This document shows positions 1-5,695 of a stretch of 7,721 nt of DNA, one piece after another. The notes beneath the pieces are model-generated. The model did no database searches. It was not told the DNA's origin and saw only the letters and a list, made by a program, of their open reading frames with translations. Position 1 is the first letter of the stretch; each line of letters begins with the position of its first letter. The stretch lies in assembly GCA_016287975.1 (NCBI GenBank), contig JAEEXV010000082.1, positions 1-7,721 on the forward strand. Direction: 5' to 3'. This DNA is from Lentisphaeria bacterium. GTDB lineage: Bacteria; Verrucomicrobiota; Lentisphaeria; Oligosphaerales; Oligosphaeraceae. Made by a program: the position numbers and the translations under genes.

Positions 1-102
1 CCCCGCGCAGCCATCGCCCCCGCGCAGCCATCGCCCCCGCGCAGCCATCGCCCCCGCGCAGCCATCGCCCCCGCGCAACCATCGCCTCCGCGCAACCACC
101 GC
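1..102. repeat. 17-bp tandem repeat array, six units, cut by the window edge
   Basis: Six head-to-tail 17-bp units begin at 1, 18, 35, 52, 69 and 86. The first four are identical (CCCCGCGCAGCCATCGC). Unit five has one G-to-A change (CAGCC to CAACC), and unit six has that change plus two more, so the array decays toward the right. It starts at base 1 and probably continues to the left. Seventeen is not a multiple of three, so an even protein repeat is unlikely, and no gene is visible over it. There are no unique spacers, so it is not CRISPR. Function unknown. Confidence 0.9.
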
Positions 103-119
103 CGTCCGCTCGGCGTGTG

Positions 120-187
120 CCGGCGGGCTTTGCCCGCCGGTAAAGCCCCGCTTTCCCTGCGCCCATTGGCCCGCCGGTAAAGCCCCG
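120..187. repeat. Intergenic palindrome with competing 19-bp direct repeats
   Basis: A perfect 9-bp stem (CCGGCGGGC at 120-128, GCCCGCCGG at 132-140) closes on a TTT loop. The right arm lies at the start of a 19-bp direct repeat, GCCCGCCGGTAAAGCCCCG, present at 132-150 and again at 169-187. Either copy could therefore pair with the single upstream arm. No T-run follows, so it is not a typical intrinsic terminator for an upstream plus-strand gene. It looks like a REP-type intergenic palindrome. Confidence 0.75.
145..177 (+). repeat. Dispersed 33-bp repeat, copy A (inverted partner at 2490-2522)
   Basis: These 33 bases match the reverse complement of 2490-2522 at 30 positions. The left block GCCCCGCTTTCCC (145-157) and the right block GCCCATTGGCCCGCCGG (161-177) are exact; only three central bases differ (TGC here, ATT in copy B read on the same sense). 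It overlaps the direct repeats of 120-187. Weaker similarity seems to continue to the left. With copy B it brackets nfeD and ung. Confidence 0.8.
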
Positions 188-246
188 ATCGCCCACCAGC
201 ACGAGACACCTTGCCGGGTGAAATCCCTGCCATTGGGCAACGGGTT

Positions 247-254
247 TATATTAT
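247..254 (+). promoter_or_regulatory. Candidate -10 region for nfeD
   Basis: An A/T-rich island at about 245-276 stands out in very GC-rich sequence and contains TATATTAT, which fits a sigma-70 type -10 element. I see no convincing -35 hexamer at 16-18 bp upstream. A start of transcription near 262 would leave a leader of about 45 nt before the nfeD ATG. The same string TATATTA(T/C)G recurs upstream of trmL at 5132-5140, which adds modest support. Confidence 0.35.
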
Positions 255-305
255 GTCCGTTTTCAATCATTCATCCAGTGGACCAAGGACGGGGGAAGGA
301 GTTGC

Positions 306-1736
306 ATGGTCAGGCGTCTCATTCTGATTGCATTGCTGATGTGCGTCGCGGTCTCCGCAGGGCAGGTCTATGTGCTGCCAGTGAAAGGTGCCATCGACAA
401 GGGGCTGCTGACGGTGCTGCGGCGGGCCTTCCGCGAGACGAAGCGCCTGCGCCCCGCGGCGGTCGTCCTGGAGCTGGACACGCCAGGCGGCGGCATCGAA
501 GACACCAAGGAGCTCATCGCGTGGATCCGCAGCACGCGCCAGGGCGGGTGCCCCGTCTATGCGTGGGTGCATTCGGACGCCCTCTCGGCGGGGGCGATGC
601 TGGCGCTCGCGTGCGACAAGATCTACATGTCCCGCGGCGGCACCATCGGCTCCGCCATGCCGATTTCCGTCTCCATCACAGGGAACATCGAGCGCCTGGA
701 GCCTGATGTGCAGGAGAAGATGCTCTCCGCCATCCGCGGCATGGTGACGGCGCTTGCCCAGGAAAACGGCTACCGTCCCGAGATCGCCTCGGCCATGGTC
801 GACCGAAACCATCCCGACCTCGACTTCACCGACGCGGAGGGGCGCTCCTTCCACTGCCCCAAAGGGCAGTTGCTGAACCTCACCGATCGGGACGCGGCGC
901 TGGTGCCGAAGGGGACGACACAGCCGCTGTGCTCGTCGGGGAATGCCGAGTCGCTGAAGGAACTCCTCCAGAAGGTCGGTCTGCCCGATGCCAGCGCCAC
1001 CGAGTTCAGGCTGCTGCCCGCCGACCAGTTCGCGCGCTGGATCACCTCGCTGAGCCCGCTGCTCTTCTCGCTCGCGTTCCTGCTGCTCTTCGCCGAGATG
1101 GTGACTCCTGGCTTCGGCGTCATGGGCTTTTCTGGCATCGCGCTTCTCGCGGTCTGCCTGCTGGGGCACCATCTCGCGGGGCTGGCGGGCGTGGAGGCGC
1201 TCGTCCTCTTCGTCGCGGGCATCATCCTGCTGGCGCTGGAGATCTTCGTCATCCCCGGCTTCGGCATCACTGGGCTCTCGGGGATTGCCTGCCTCCTCGT
1301 GGCCTTCGTCCTCGCGATGCTACCTGTGCTTCCCGAGGCCCGTCCGCTGGAGGGCCTTCCCGCGCCCTCGCTGATGGAACTGCTGCCTGGCGCCATCGTC
1401 AAACTCGCCATCTGCATGGCGCTCACCATCGGCGGCGCGATGCTCCTGCTGCGATATCTCCCGAAAGTGCCCATTCTGCGCGGCATCGTCCTGGAGAAGA
1501 GCCTCGCCACCGGCAACGGCGCCACCGCGGAGGCCGCGCAGCAGCGCGCGGCCCTCGTCGGCGCCACTGGCGTCGCCTTCACCGACCTGCGCCCCGCGGG
1601 GACCGCCGAAATCCACGGCAAGCGCATCGACGTCCTCACCGCGGGCGAATATATCCGCAAGGGCGCCGCCATCCGCGTCGTCGCGGAAAACGGCACTGGC
1701 ATTGTCGTCGAAGCGCAGGAAGAGGCGCGGGGGTAG
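306..1736 (+). CDS. nfeD: NfeD-family membrane serine protease (ClpP-like domain plus NfeD domain)
   Basis: A 476-residue full-length NfeD protein. Residues 1-19 are a signal peptide (MVRRL, then a hydrophobic run ending SAG). Residues about 20-230 form a ClpP-class protease domain, with LELDTPGG at 55-62 and the nucleophile Ser94 in SAGA. Lys138 in EKML sits where archaeal NfeD homologues carry the dyad lysine. Residues 250-385 hold about five membrane segments, including a duplicated PGFGxxGxSG loop (268-277 and 317-326). Residues 415-472 are the C-terminal OB-fold (TDLRPAGTAEI, GEYIRKG). The family cleaves hydrophobic membrane-protein segments and usually partners with stomatin/SPFH proteins; none is visible here. 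AAGGAG at 296-301 precedes the ATG by four bases and sets the start. ung follows after 4 nt, so the two are probably co-transcribed. Confidence 0.92.
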   Translation: MVRRLILIALLMCVAVSAGQVYVLPVKGAIDKGLLTVLRRAFRETKRLRPAAVVLELDTPGGGIEDTKELIAWIRSTRQGGCPVYAWVHSDALSAGAMLALACDKIYMSRGGTIGSAMPISVSITGNIERLEPDVQEKMLSAIRGMVTALAQENGYRPEIASAMVDRNHPDLDFTDAEGRSFHCPKGQLLNLTDRDAALVPKGTTQPLCSSGNAESLKELLQKVGLPDASATEFRLLPADQFARWITSLSPLLFSLAFLLLFAEMVTPGFGVMGFSGIALLAVCLLGHHLAGLAGVEALVLFVAGIILLALEIFVIPGFGITGLSGIACLLVAFVLAMLPVLPEARPLEGLPAPSLMELLPGAIVKLAICMALTIGGAMLLLRYLPKVPILRGIVLEKSLATGNGATAEAAQQRAALVGATGVAFTDLRPAGTAEIHGKRIDVLTAGEYIRKGAAIRVVAENGTGIVVEAQEEARG

Positions 1737-1740
1737 GACT

Positions 1741-2454
1741 GTGGCAGATCCCCGCCAGCCTGAACTCACGTTCCTGCCCGAGCCGTCCGCGGTGGATTGC
1801 GTGCCGCCCGCCTGGGCGGCGGCGCTGCCGCAGGGGCTGGCGTCGAAGCCGCTGGCGCAGGTGGCGCGCGAACGCGCGGAGGGCGTGGCCGTCTATCCTG
1901 CGGCAGGGCGTGTCTTCGCCGCGCTGGCGGCGGTGCCGCCGACGGCAGTGCGCGCCGTGCTGCTGGGGCAGGATCCCTATCATGAGCCAGGGCAGGCCAT
2001 CGGCTACGCATTCGCAGTGCCGAGCGAGTGCCGCCCGCTGCCGCCCAGCCTCCGCAATATCCTGCGGGAATACCACGACGACCTGGGGCTGCCCATTCCC
2101 GCGCAGCCAGATCTGACGCGCTGGGCGGCGCAGGGCGTCCTGATGCTGAACACGACGCTGACCGTGCGCGAACATGCCGCGTTCAGCCATGCGAAAATCG
2201 GCTGGGAGCCCTTCACCGACGCCATCATCCGCGCCATCTCCCAGGGGCCCGTGCCAGTATGCTTTCTGCTGTGGGGCAATCCAGCGCAGCGCAAGATCCC
2301 GCTGATCGACGCCGCGCGCCACGGCATCCTCGCCTCCGCGCATCCATCCCCCCTCTCCGCCTCCAGGGGCTTCTTCGGCTCCCGCCCATTTTCCCGCGCC
2401 AACGACTGGCTCGCCGCCCACGGACGGCCACCCGTGGACTGGCGGCTGGGGTGA
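1741..2454 (+). CDS. ung: Uracil-DNA glycosylase, family 1
   Basis: Excises uracil from DNA at the first step of base excision repair. With a GTG start at 1741 the protein has 237 residues, close to the usual 220-230. Motifs in order are GQDPYH at 76-81 (catalytic Asp78), LNTTLTV at 136-142 (uracil-binding Asn), WGNPAQRK at 178-185 and HPSPLSA at 201-207 (catalytic His, minor-groove loop). The stretch after GQDPYH reads EPGQAIG where E. coli has GPGQAHG, a small deviation outside the key residues. The GTG lies 4 nt after the nfeD stop. An in-frame TTG at 1702 would add 13 basic residues overlapping nfeD and is less likely. It sits in an nfeD-ung operon that ends in a convergent gap. Family assignment is secure; the start is less so. 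Confidence 0.95.
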   Translation: MADPRQPELTFLPEPSAVDCVPPAWAAALPQGLASKPLAQVARERAEGVAVYPAAGRVFAALAAVPPTAVRAVLLGQDPYHEPGQAIGYAFAVPSECRPLPPSLRNILREYHDDLGLPIPAQPDLTRWAAQGVLMLNTTLTVREHAAFSHAKIGWEPFTDAIIRAISQGPVPVCFLLWGNPAQRKIPLIDAARHGILASAHPSPLSASRGFFGSRPFSRANDWLAAHGRPPVDWRLG

Positions 2455-2489
2455 AGGGGCGGGCGGCGGTTGTGTGCCGCTGGCAAAAG

Positions 2490-2522
2490 CCGGCGGGCCA
2501 ATGGGCAATGGGAAAGCGGGGC
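2490..2522 (-). repeat. Dispersed 33-bp repeat, copy B (inverted partner at 145-177)
   Basis: Reverse complement of copy A with three central mismatches. It lies 35 bp after the ung stop. The exact blocks are CCGGCGGGCCAATGGGC (2490-2506) and GGGAAAGCGGGGC (2510-2522). CCGG at its left end is one of the few copies of that tetramer outside the heptamer array. No target-site duplication or open reading frame accompanies it. Confidence 0.8.
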
Positions 2523-2526
2523 GTGT

Positions 2527-2563
2527 GCAGGCGGGGTGGCAAGCCTGCCCATTCTCGGGCAGG
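2527..2563. terminator. Overlapping hairpins in the convergent ung / HAD gap
   Basis: Two mutually exclusive stems share the middle segment: GCAGGC (2527-2532) with GCCTGC (2543-2548), or CCTGCCC (2544-2550) with GGGCAGG (2557-2563, 6-nt loop). The second stem starts 6 nt beyond the stop of the minus-strand HAD gene. Placement between convergent genes fits a bidirectional terminator, but there is no T-run on either side, so it may be Rho-assisted or merely a barrier hairpin. Confidence 0.4.
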
Positions 2564-2568
2564 GCGCC

Positions 2569-3216
2569 TTACAGCGCGGCGAGGATGTCAAGGGGATGCG
2601 CCGCCAGCAGGCGTGGGTGGAACGCGGCGAGTTCGTCGCGGGTGCGGAACCCCCAGAGCGCGCCGCAGACGACCATGGCGGCGGCCGTGCCAGTCTGCAT
2701 GTCGGTGTTGGTGTCGCCGATGTAGAGGCATTCCGCGGGCGTTGCGCCGAGCACCCGCGCGGCCTCCAGCGCGGGAGCGGGATCGGGCTTGCGGGGGAGG
2801 CCGTCGCGCGCGGCGCAGATATAGTCGAAGACCCCGTCGCCGAAGATGTCGCGGATATTGCGCTCCGCCATCGCCTGCGGCTTGTTGGTGACGACCGCGA
2901 GTTTCAGCCCCCGCGCCTTGAGTTCGCGCAGCAGTTCGGGGATGCCGTCGTAGGGCTTCACCTGGTACATGCAGCCGTCGCGGAAATACTCCAGATAGGC
3001 CGCCAGCGCCGCATCCAGAAGATCCGGCGCGCCGCCCGCGAAGGCGAGCGAACGCTCGACGAGTTTGGCGGCGCCGTCGCCCGCGAAGACCTTGACCTGC
3101 TCGTCCCCGATGCCTGGAAGCCCGAAGCGCGCCAGGGCGAGGTTGCAGTTGTGGCGGATGGCGGCGACGGTGTCGAGCAGCGTGCCGTCCAGGTCAAAGA
3201 GCGCCGCCTTCAGCAT
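2569..3216 (-). CDS. HAD-superfamily phosphatase, phosphoglycolate phosphatase-like
   Basis: A 215-residue soluble hydrolase of the Gph/PGP-like HAD subfamily. All four HAD motifs are present: DLDGTLLDT at 8-16 (nucleophile Asp8, acid/base Asp10), VVTNKPQ at 108-114 (Thr110), KPDP at 143-146 (Lys143) and GDTNTDM at 167-173 (Mg-binding acids). A helical cap domain spans about residues 16-85. Subfamily members act on phosphoglycolate, on sugar phosphates or, in Pseudomonas MupP, on MurNAc-6-phosphate; sequence alone does not decide. AGGAGG lies four bases before the ATG, and the ATG overlaps the end of the upstream GH20 gene by 7 nt (ATGCTGA), so translation is likely coupled. That coupling makes an amino-sugar phosphate a reasonable but unproven substrate. 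Confidence 0.9.
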   Translation of the reverse strand: MLKAALFDLDGTLLDTVAAIRHNCNLALARFGLPGIGDEQVKVFAGDGAAKLVERSLAFAGGAPDLLDAALAAYLEYFRDGCMYQVKPYDGIPELLRELKARGLKLAVVTNKPQAMAERNIRDIFGDGVFDYICAARDGLPRKPDPAPALEAARVLGATPAECLYIGDTNTDMQTGTAAAMVVCGALWGFRTRDELAAFHPRLLAAHPLDILAAL

Positions 3217-4658
3217 GACGCCTCCTGGCGCAAATACTCATAGTATCCTGCGGCCTCCAGCATCTCCTTGCGGCGCGCGAAGTCGTGCCACTCCTTGCGC
3301 TCGGGACGGCTCCAGCAGCACTCCGCGTAGGCGGGCAGCCGCGGCAGCAGCTTGGGCATGACACGCCATTCGGGGACGGTCTCGGTCCAGAGGCAGGCCT
3401 CGGTGCCGATGATGGAGTCCTTGACCAGTTCAGGCCAGACGCCGCAGGGTTCGCAGAGGTAGATCTGCTCGTCGCCGACGTGGAACATCCAGGTGAGGTG
3501 GGTCTCGCTGTAGTTGCGCGGATAGTCGAGATAGAGCGAATAGTGCAGCGAATAGATGACGCGGTGCCCGCGCTGCGCCCAGAACACGGGTTCGCGCAGG
3601 TCGTTCCACGACTGCATCAGGTCGTCCGTCGGGAACTCCAGCGGGAAGCGCCCCTGGGTGTTTTCGGGGATGGTCCACGAGATGGGCTGCCGCCCCAGTT
3701 CCTCGCGCACAAAGCGCTTGAGTTCCGCCATGAAATGGTGCTCCAGGTGGCGCGCGCCTGCAAGCCCCTGGGCGCGGATGGCCGCCTGGCATTTCGGGCA
3801 CGCCTCCCAGCTGGCGGTCGAAGCCTCGTCGCCGCCGACATGCAGCCACCTCCCCTGCGGCAGCAGCGCCATCGCCTCGCGGTAGAGCGTCTTCAGCATC
3901 TCCATCGTGCGGGGATTGCCAAGGCACAACTCCTCGCCAGGATGCGCTGGATCGCAGGCATACTCCGGATACATCCTGAGCAGCCCCCCCGAATGCCCTG
4001 GGCAGTCCAGTTCAGGCACGATCTCGACGCCGCACTCCGACGCCAATTCCCCGATCTCCCGCAACTCCGACGCGGTGTACTGCCCCCCCGACATCCCCGC
4101 GATGTCGCGCGCCTTCGGGAACGACGGCAGCGGCAGGCGGAAGCCCTGGCTGTCGATCAGATGCCAGTGCAGGCGGTTCAAACGGAAATGCGCCATCAGC
4201 CGCAGCACCGCCTTCACCGTCTCCGCACGCTGGAAATGCCGCGCCGAATCCAGCAGCAGCCCGCGCCACGCAAATCGCGGCGCGTCCTCGATTCGGCCGC
4301 AGGGCAGCACCGCCGCCAGGGGGCCTTCGGCGGCCGCCGCATGCAGCATCTGCGCCAACGCGTCCAGCGCATAGCGCAGCCCCGCCGCATCCGCGCCCGT
4401 CACGCGCACGCCCGACGGCGCGATCTCGATCGCCCAGCCCTCGCCTGGCAGCGCCGCATCCAGCCCGACCCGCAGTTCGCCCGCCGCCGAGGGACGCCAT
4501 TCCAGCGTCAGCCAGCGCGCCAGCCGTCCCAGCGCCGCTTCCGCGAACGCGGGGCACCCGTTCTCCAAGGTGAATCCGCGCAGCTGGCGCAATGGAAACG
4601 AGCCTTCCCGTTCCGTCAGCGAAACGGGCACGGGGATGATGCAATGCAAGGGATTCAT
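3210..4658 (-). CDS. Beta-N-acetylhexosaminidase, glycoside hydrolase family 20
   Basis: A 482-residue enzyme that removes terminal GlcNAc or GalNAc from glycans by substrate-assisted catalysis. Residues 6-120 form the GH20b domain and 128-460 the catalytic barrel. Family signatures are RGLLLDSARHF at 132-142, HWHLIDSQGFR at 164-174, PELDCPGHSGG at 215-225 and HVGGDE at 273-278, where Asp277 and Glu278 are the catalytic pair. Later come QSWND at 349 and GTEACLWTE at 418-426. There is no signal peptide, so it probably acts in the cytoplasm on imported sugars. The N-terminus begins with the usual IIPVPVS strand, supporting the ATG at 4658. No Shine-Dalgarno is visible before it, so the message may start close to the ATG. 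It is first gene of a pair with the overlapping HAD phosphatase, and divergent from trmL. Confidence 0.93.
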   Translation of the reverse strand: MNPLHCIIPVPVSLTEREGSFPLRQLRGFTLENGCPAFAEAALGRLARWLTLEWRPSAAGELRVGLDAALPGEGWAIEIAPSGVRVTGADAAGLRYALDALAQMLHAAAAEGPLAAVLPCGRIEDAPRFAWRGLLLDSARHFQRAETVKAVLRLMAHFRLNRLHWHLIDSQGFRLPLPSFPKARDIAGMSGGQYTASELREIGELASECGVEIVPELDCPGHSGGLLRMYPEYACDPAHPGEELCLGNPRTMEMLKTLYREAMALLPQGRWLHVGGDEASTASWEACPKCQAAIRAQGLAGARHLEHHFMAELKRFVREELGRQPISWTIPENTQGRFPLEFPTDDLMQSWNDLREPVFWAQRGHRVIYSLHYSLYLDYPRNYSETHLTWMFHVGDEQIYLCEPCGVWPELVKDSIIGTEACLWTETVPEWRVMPKLLPRLPAYAECCWSRPERKEWHDFARRKEMLEAAGYYEYLRQEASC

Positions 4659-4675
4659 GAAATGCGTTGATTCCG

Positions 4676-4681
4676 ATTATT
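4676..4681 (-). promoter_or_regulatory. Weak candidate -10 element for the GH20 gene
   Basis: On the minus strand AATAAT lies about 18 bp before the GH20 ATG, in the only A/T-rich stretch between the gene and the heptamer array. A poor -35 match (CAGACA) lies 15 bp upstream, almost touching the array. Initiation here would give a leader of only about 10 nt, in keeping with the lack of a ribosome site. Tentative. Confidence 0.2.
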
Positions 4682-4701
4682 GTTCAAGGCTGGCCTTGTC
4701 T

Positions 4702-4925
4702 GGCTCCTGGCTCCCGGGTCCTGGGTCCTGGGTCGGGGGTCGCGGGTCTCGGGTCTCGGGTCCTGGGTCCCGGGTCGGGGGTCCTGGGTCCTGGGTCGGG
4801 GGTCCCAAGTCGGGGGTCCCGGGTCGGGGGTCCCAAGTCGGGGGTCCTGGGTCCTGGGTCGGGGGTCCTGGGTCCTGGGTCGGGGGTCCTGGGTCCTGGG
4901 TCCCGGGTCGGGGGTCGGGGGTCCC
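4702..4925. repeat. Heptanucleotide tandem array, GGGTCNN, 32 units
   Basis: The phase never slips over 224 bp. Two degenerate units (GGCTCCT, GGCTCCC) lead 30 units from 4716. Of these 30, 28 begin GGGTC and two (4807, 4835) begin AAGTC. The last two bases vary: CT in 11 units, GG in 10, CC in 6, TC in 2 and GC in 1. A higher-order 21-bp motif (CT, CT, GG) recurs at 4779, 4842 and 4863, and the unit pair CC followed by AAGTCGG occurs twice (4800, 4828). All six frames are free of stop codons, so long reading frames here (for example PRTQDP-like repeats on the minus strand) are artefacts. G-triplets every 7 bp on the plus strand make it G-quadruplex-prone. It fills the divergent gap between the GH20 gene and trmL. 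Confidence 0.95.
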
Positions 4926-5056
4926 AAATTCTCGGCATCCGCGCGCGGCGTTCCTTTACAGCTGCCGATAGGGCGGGGTGAATACCTCCCGTGGAAGTGT
5001 GAAATGCAGGAAAGCGAATGACAGGCAACCAGTACCAAGACGAGGGCGCTAATGTA

Positions 5057-5129
5057 GCACGGAAACCGCCGACTGCCCGACGGCGCAGGGGAAATCCCGT
5101 GCCGCATGCCTGCGGCGATGCGGCATGGG
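5057..5129 (+). promoter_or_regulatory. Inverted repeats with alternative pairings upstream of trmL
   Basis: A 12-bp stem with one G-U pair joins 5096-5107 to 5118-5129 around a 10-nt loop. The loop itself contains TGCGGC (5111-5116), a duplicate of the right arm, which could instead pair with GCCGCA (5101-5106). Further left, GCACGG (5057-5062) can pair with CCGTGC (5097-5102), enclosing a small CGCCG/CGGCG stem (5068-5072, 5081-5085). These foldings exclude each other. No T-run follows. It could be a leader switch, a protein-binding palindrome or a terminator remnant. Between the heptamer array and this structure (4926-5056) I see nothing else. Confidence 0.4.
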
Positions 5130-5131
5130 GC

Positions 5132-5137
5132 TATATT
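5132..5137 (+). promoter_or_regulatory. Candidate -10 element for the trmL-epmA-xerD operon
   Basis: TATATT matches the sigma-70 -10 consensus at five of six positions and is part of TATATTACG, nearly the same string as TATATTATG in front of nfeD. No clear -35 is present; that position is occupied by the palindrome at 5096-5129. Initiation near 5145 would give a leader of about 65 nt. Confidence 0.3.
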
Positions 5138-5209
5138 ACGCCAGGCGCGGCCCCCGCGCGTCGTCTCCCTGTCCCGCATGTATCCTTGACTTTTTTCCAG
5201 CACGTGGGT

Positions 5210-5695
5210 ATGCTTCCCTTCCACATTGTCCTGTATGCGCCCGAGATCCCCCAGAACACTGGCACGATCGGCCGCCTCTGCGTCTGTACGGGCGCGGTGC
5301 TGCACCTGATCGACCCGCTGGGCTTCCAGATCGACGACGCGCATCTGCGCCGCGCGGGCCTCGACTACTGGCCGTTCCTCGAATGGCATCGGCATCCCGA
5401 CTGGGACGCCTTCCTCGCGGAATGCCAGCCGCCGCGCCTGGTCTTCCTCTCCTCCAAGACCCGCCGCAGTTTCTTCGCGCTGAAGTCGCAGCCAGGGGAC
5501 TATCTCGTCTTCGGCAACGAGCAGCATGGCCTGCCGACGGAGTTCTACACCCGCTATGCGGACTCCCTCTACACCCTGCCGATGCCAGGCCCCCACGCGC
5601 GCTGCCACAACCTCGCCAACGCCGCCTCGATCGCACTCTACGAGGCCCTGCGGCAGACTGGCGCCCTCGCCGATGCCGAAGGAGGCCGCGAATGA
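5210..5695 (+). CDS. trmL: tRNA (cytidine/uridine-2'-O-)-methyltransferase TrmL
   Basis: A 161-residue SPOUT methyltransferase, against 157 in E. coli TrmL. The family uses S-adenosylmethionine to methylate the 2'-OH of wobble base 34 in two tRNA-Leu species. The N-terminus MLPFHIVLYAPEIPQNTG aligns closely with that of E. coli and fixes the ATG at 5210, although the reading frame is open to 5018. Further matches are PLGF (36-39), RRAGLDY (47-53), the trefoil-knot strand LVFGNEQHGLP (99-109) and the C-terminal knot segment around MPGPHARCHNLANAASIAL (125-143), which binds the cofactor. The last segment differs from the usual SMNLSNAVS. There is no strong ribosome site, only GTGGG next to the ATG. 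The stop overlaps the epmA start (ATGA). Confidence 0.93.
   Translation: MLPFHIVLYAPEIPQNTGTIGRLCVCTGAVLHLIDPLGFQIDDAHLRRAGLDYWPFLEWHRHPDWDAFLAECQPPRLVFLSSKTRRSFFALKSQPGDYLVFGNEQHGLPTEFYTRYADSLYTLPMPGPHARCHNLANAASIALYEALRQTGALADAEGGRE

Noticed and set aside
1..102. CRISPR array
   Set aside because: The 17-bp units abut directly without spacers, and no cas gene is present.
267..1172. Long minus-strand reading frame of 301 codons over nfeD
   Set aside because: Arg/His/Gly-rich composition with no recognisable domain; it is a GC-rich shadow of nfeD, whose protein has clear motifs and a signal peptide. The same holds for 770-1702 and 1636-2508 on the minus strand.
3285..4670. Plus-strand frame of 461 codons opposite the GH20 gene
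   Set aside because: Full of Arg, Gln and Pro with no motif; antisense shadow of a gene that shows all GH20 signatures.
5186..5214. Textbook-looking promoter TTGACT, 17 bp, TATGCT next to trmL
   Set aside because: The -10 hexamer overlaps the trmL start codon (5210), so transcription would begin inside the gene, while the first residues match E. coli TrmL too well for a later start. Taken as chance.
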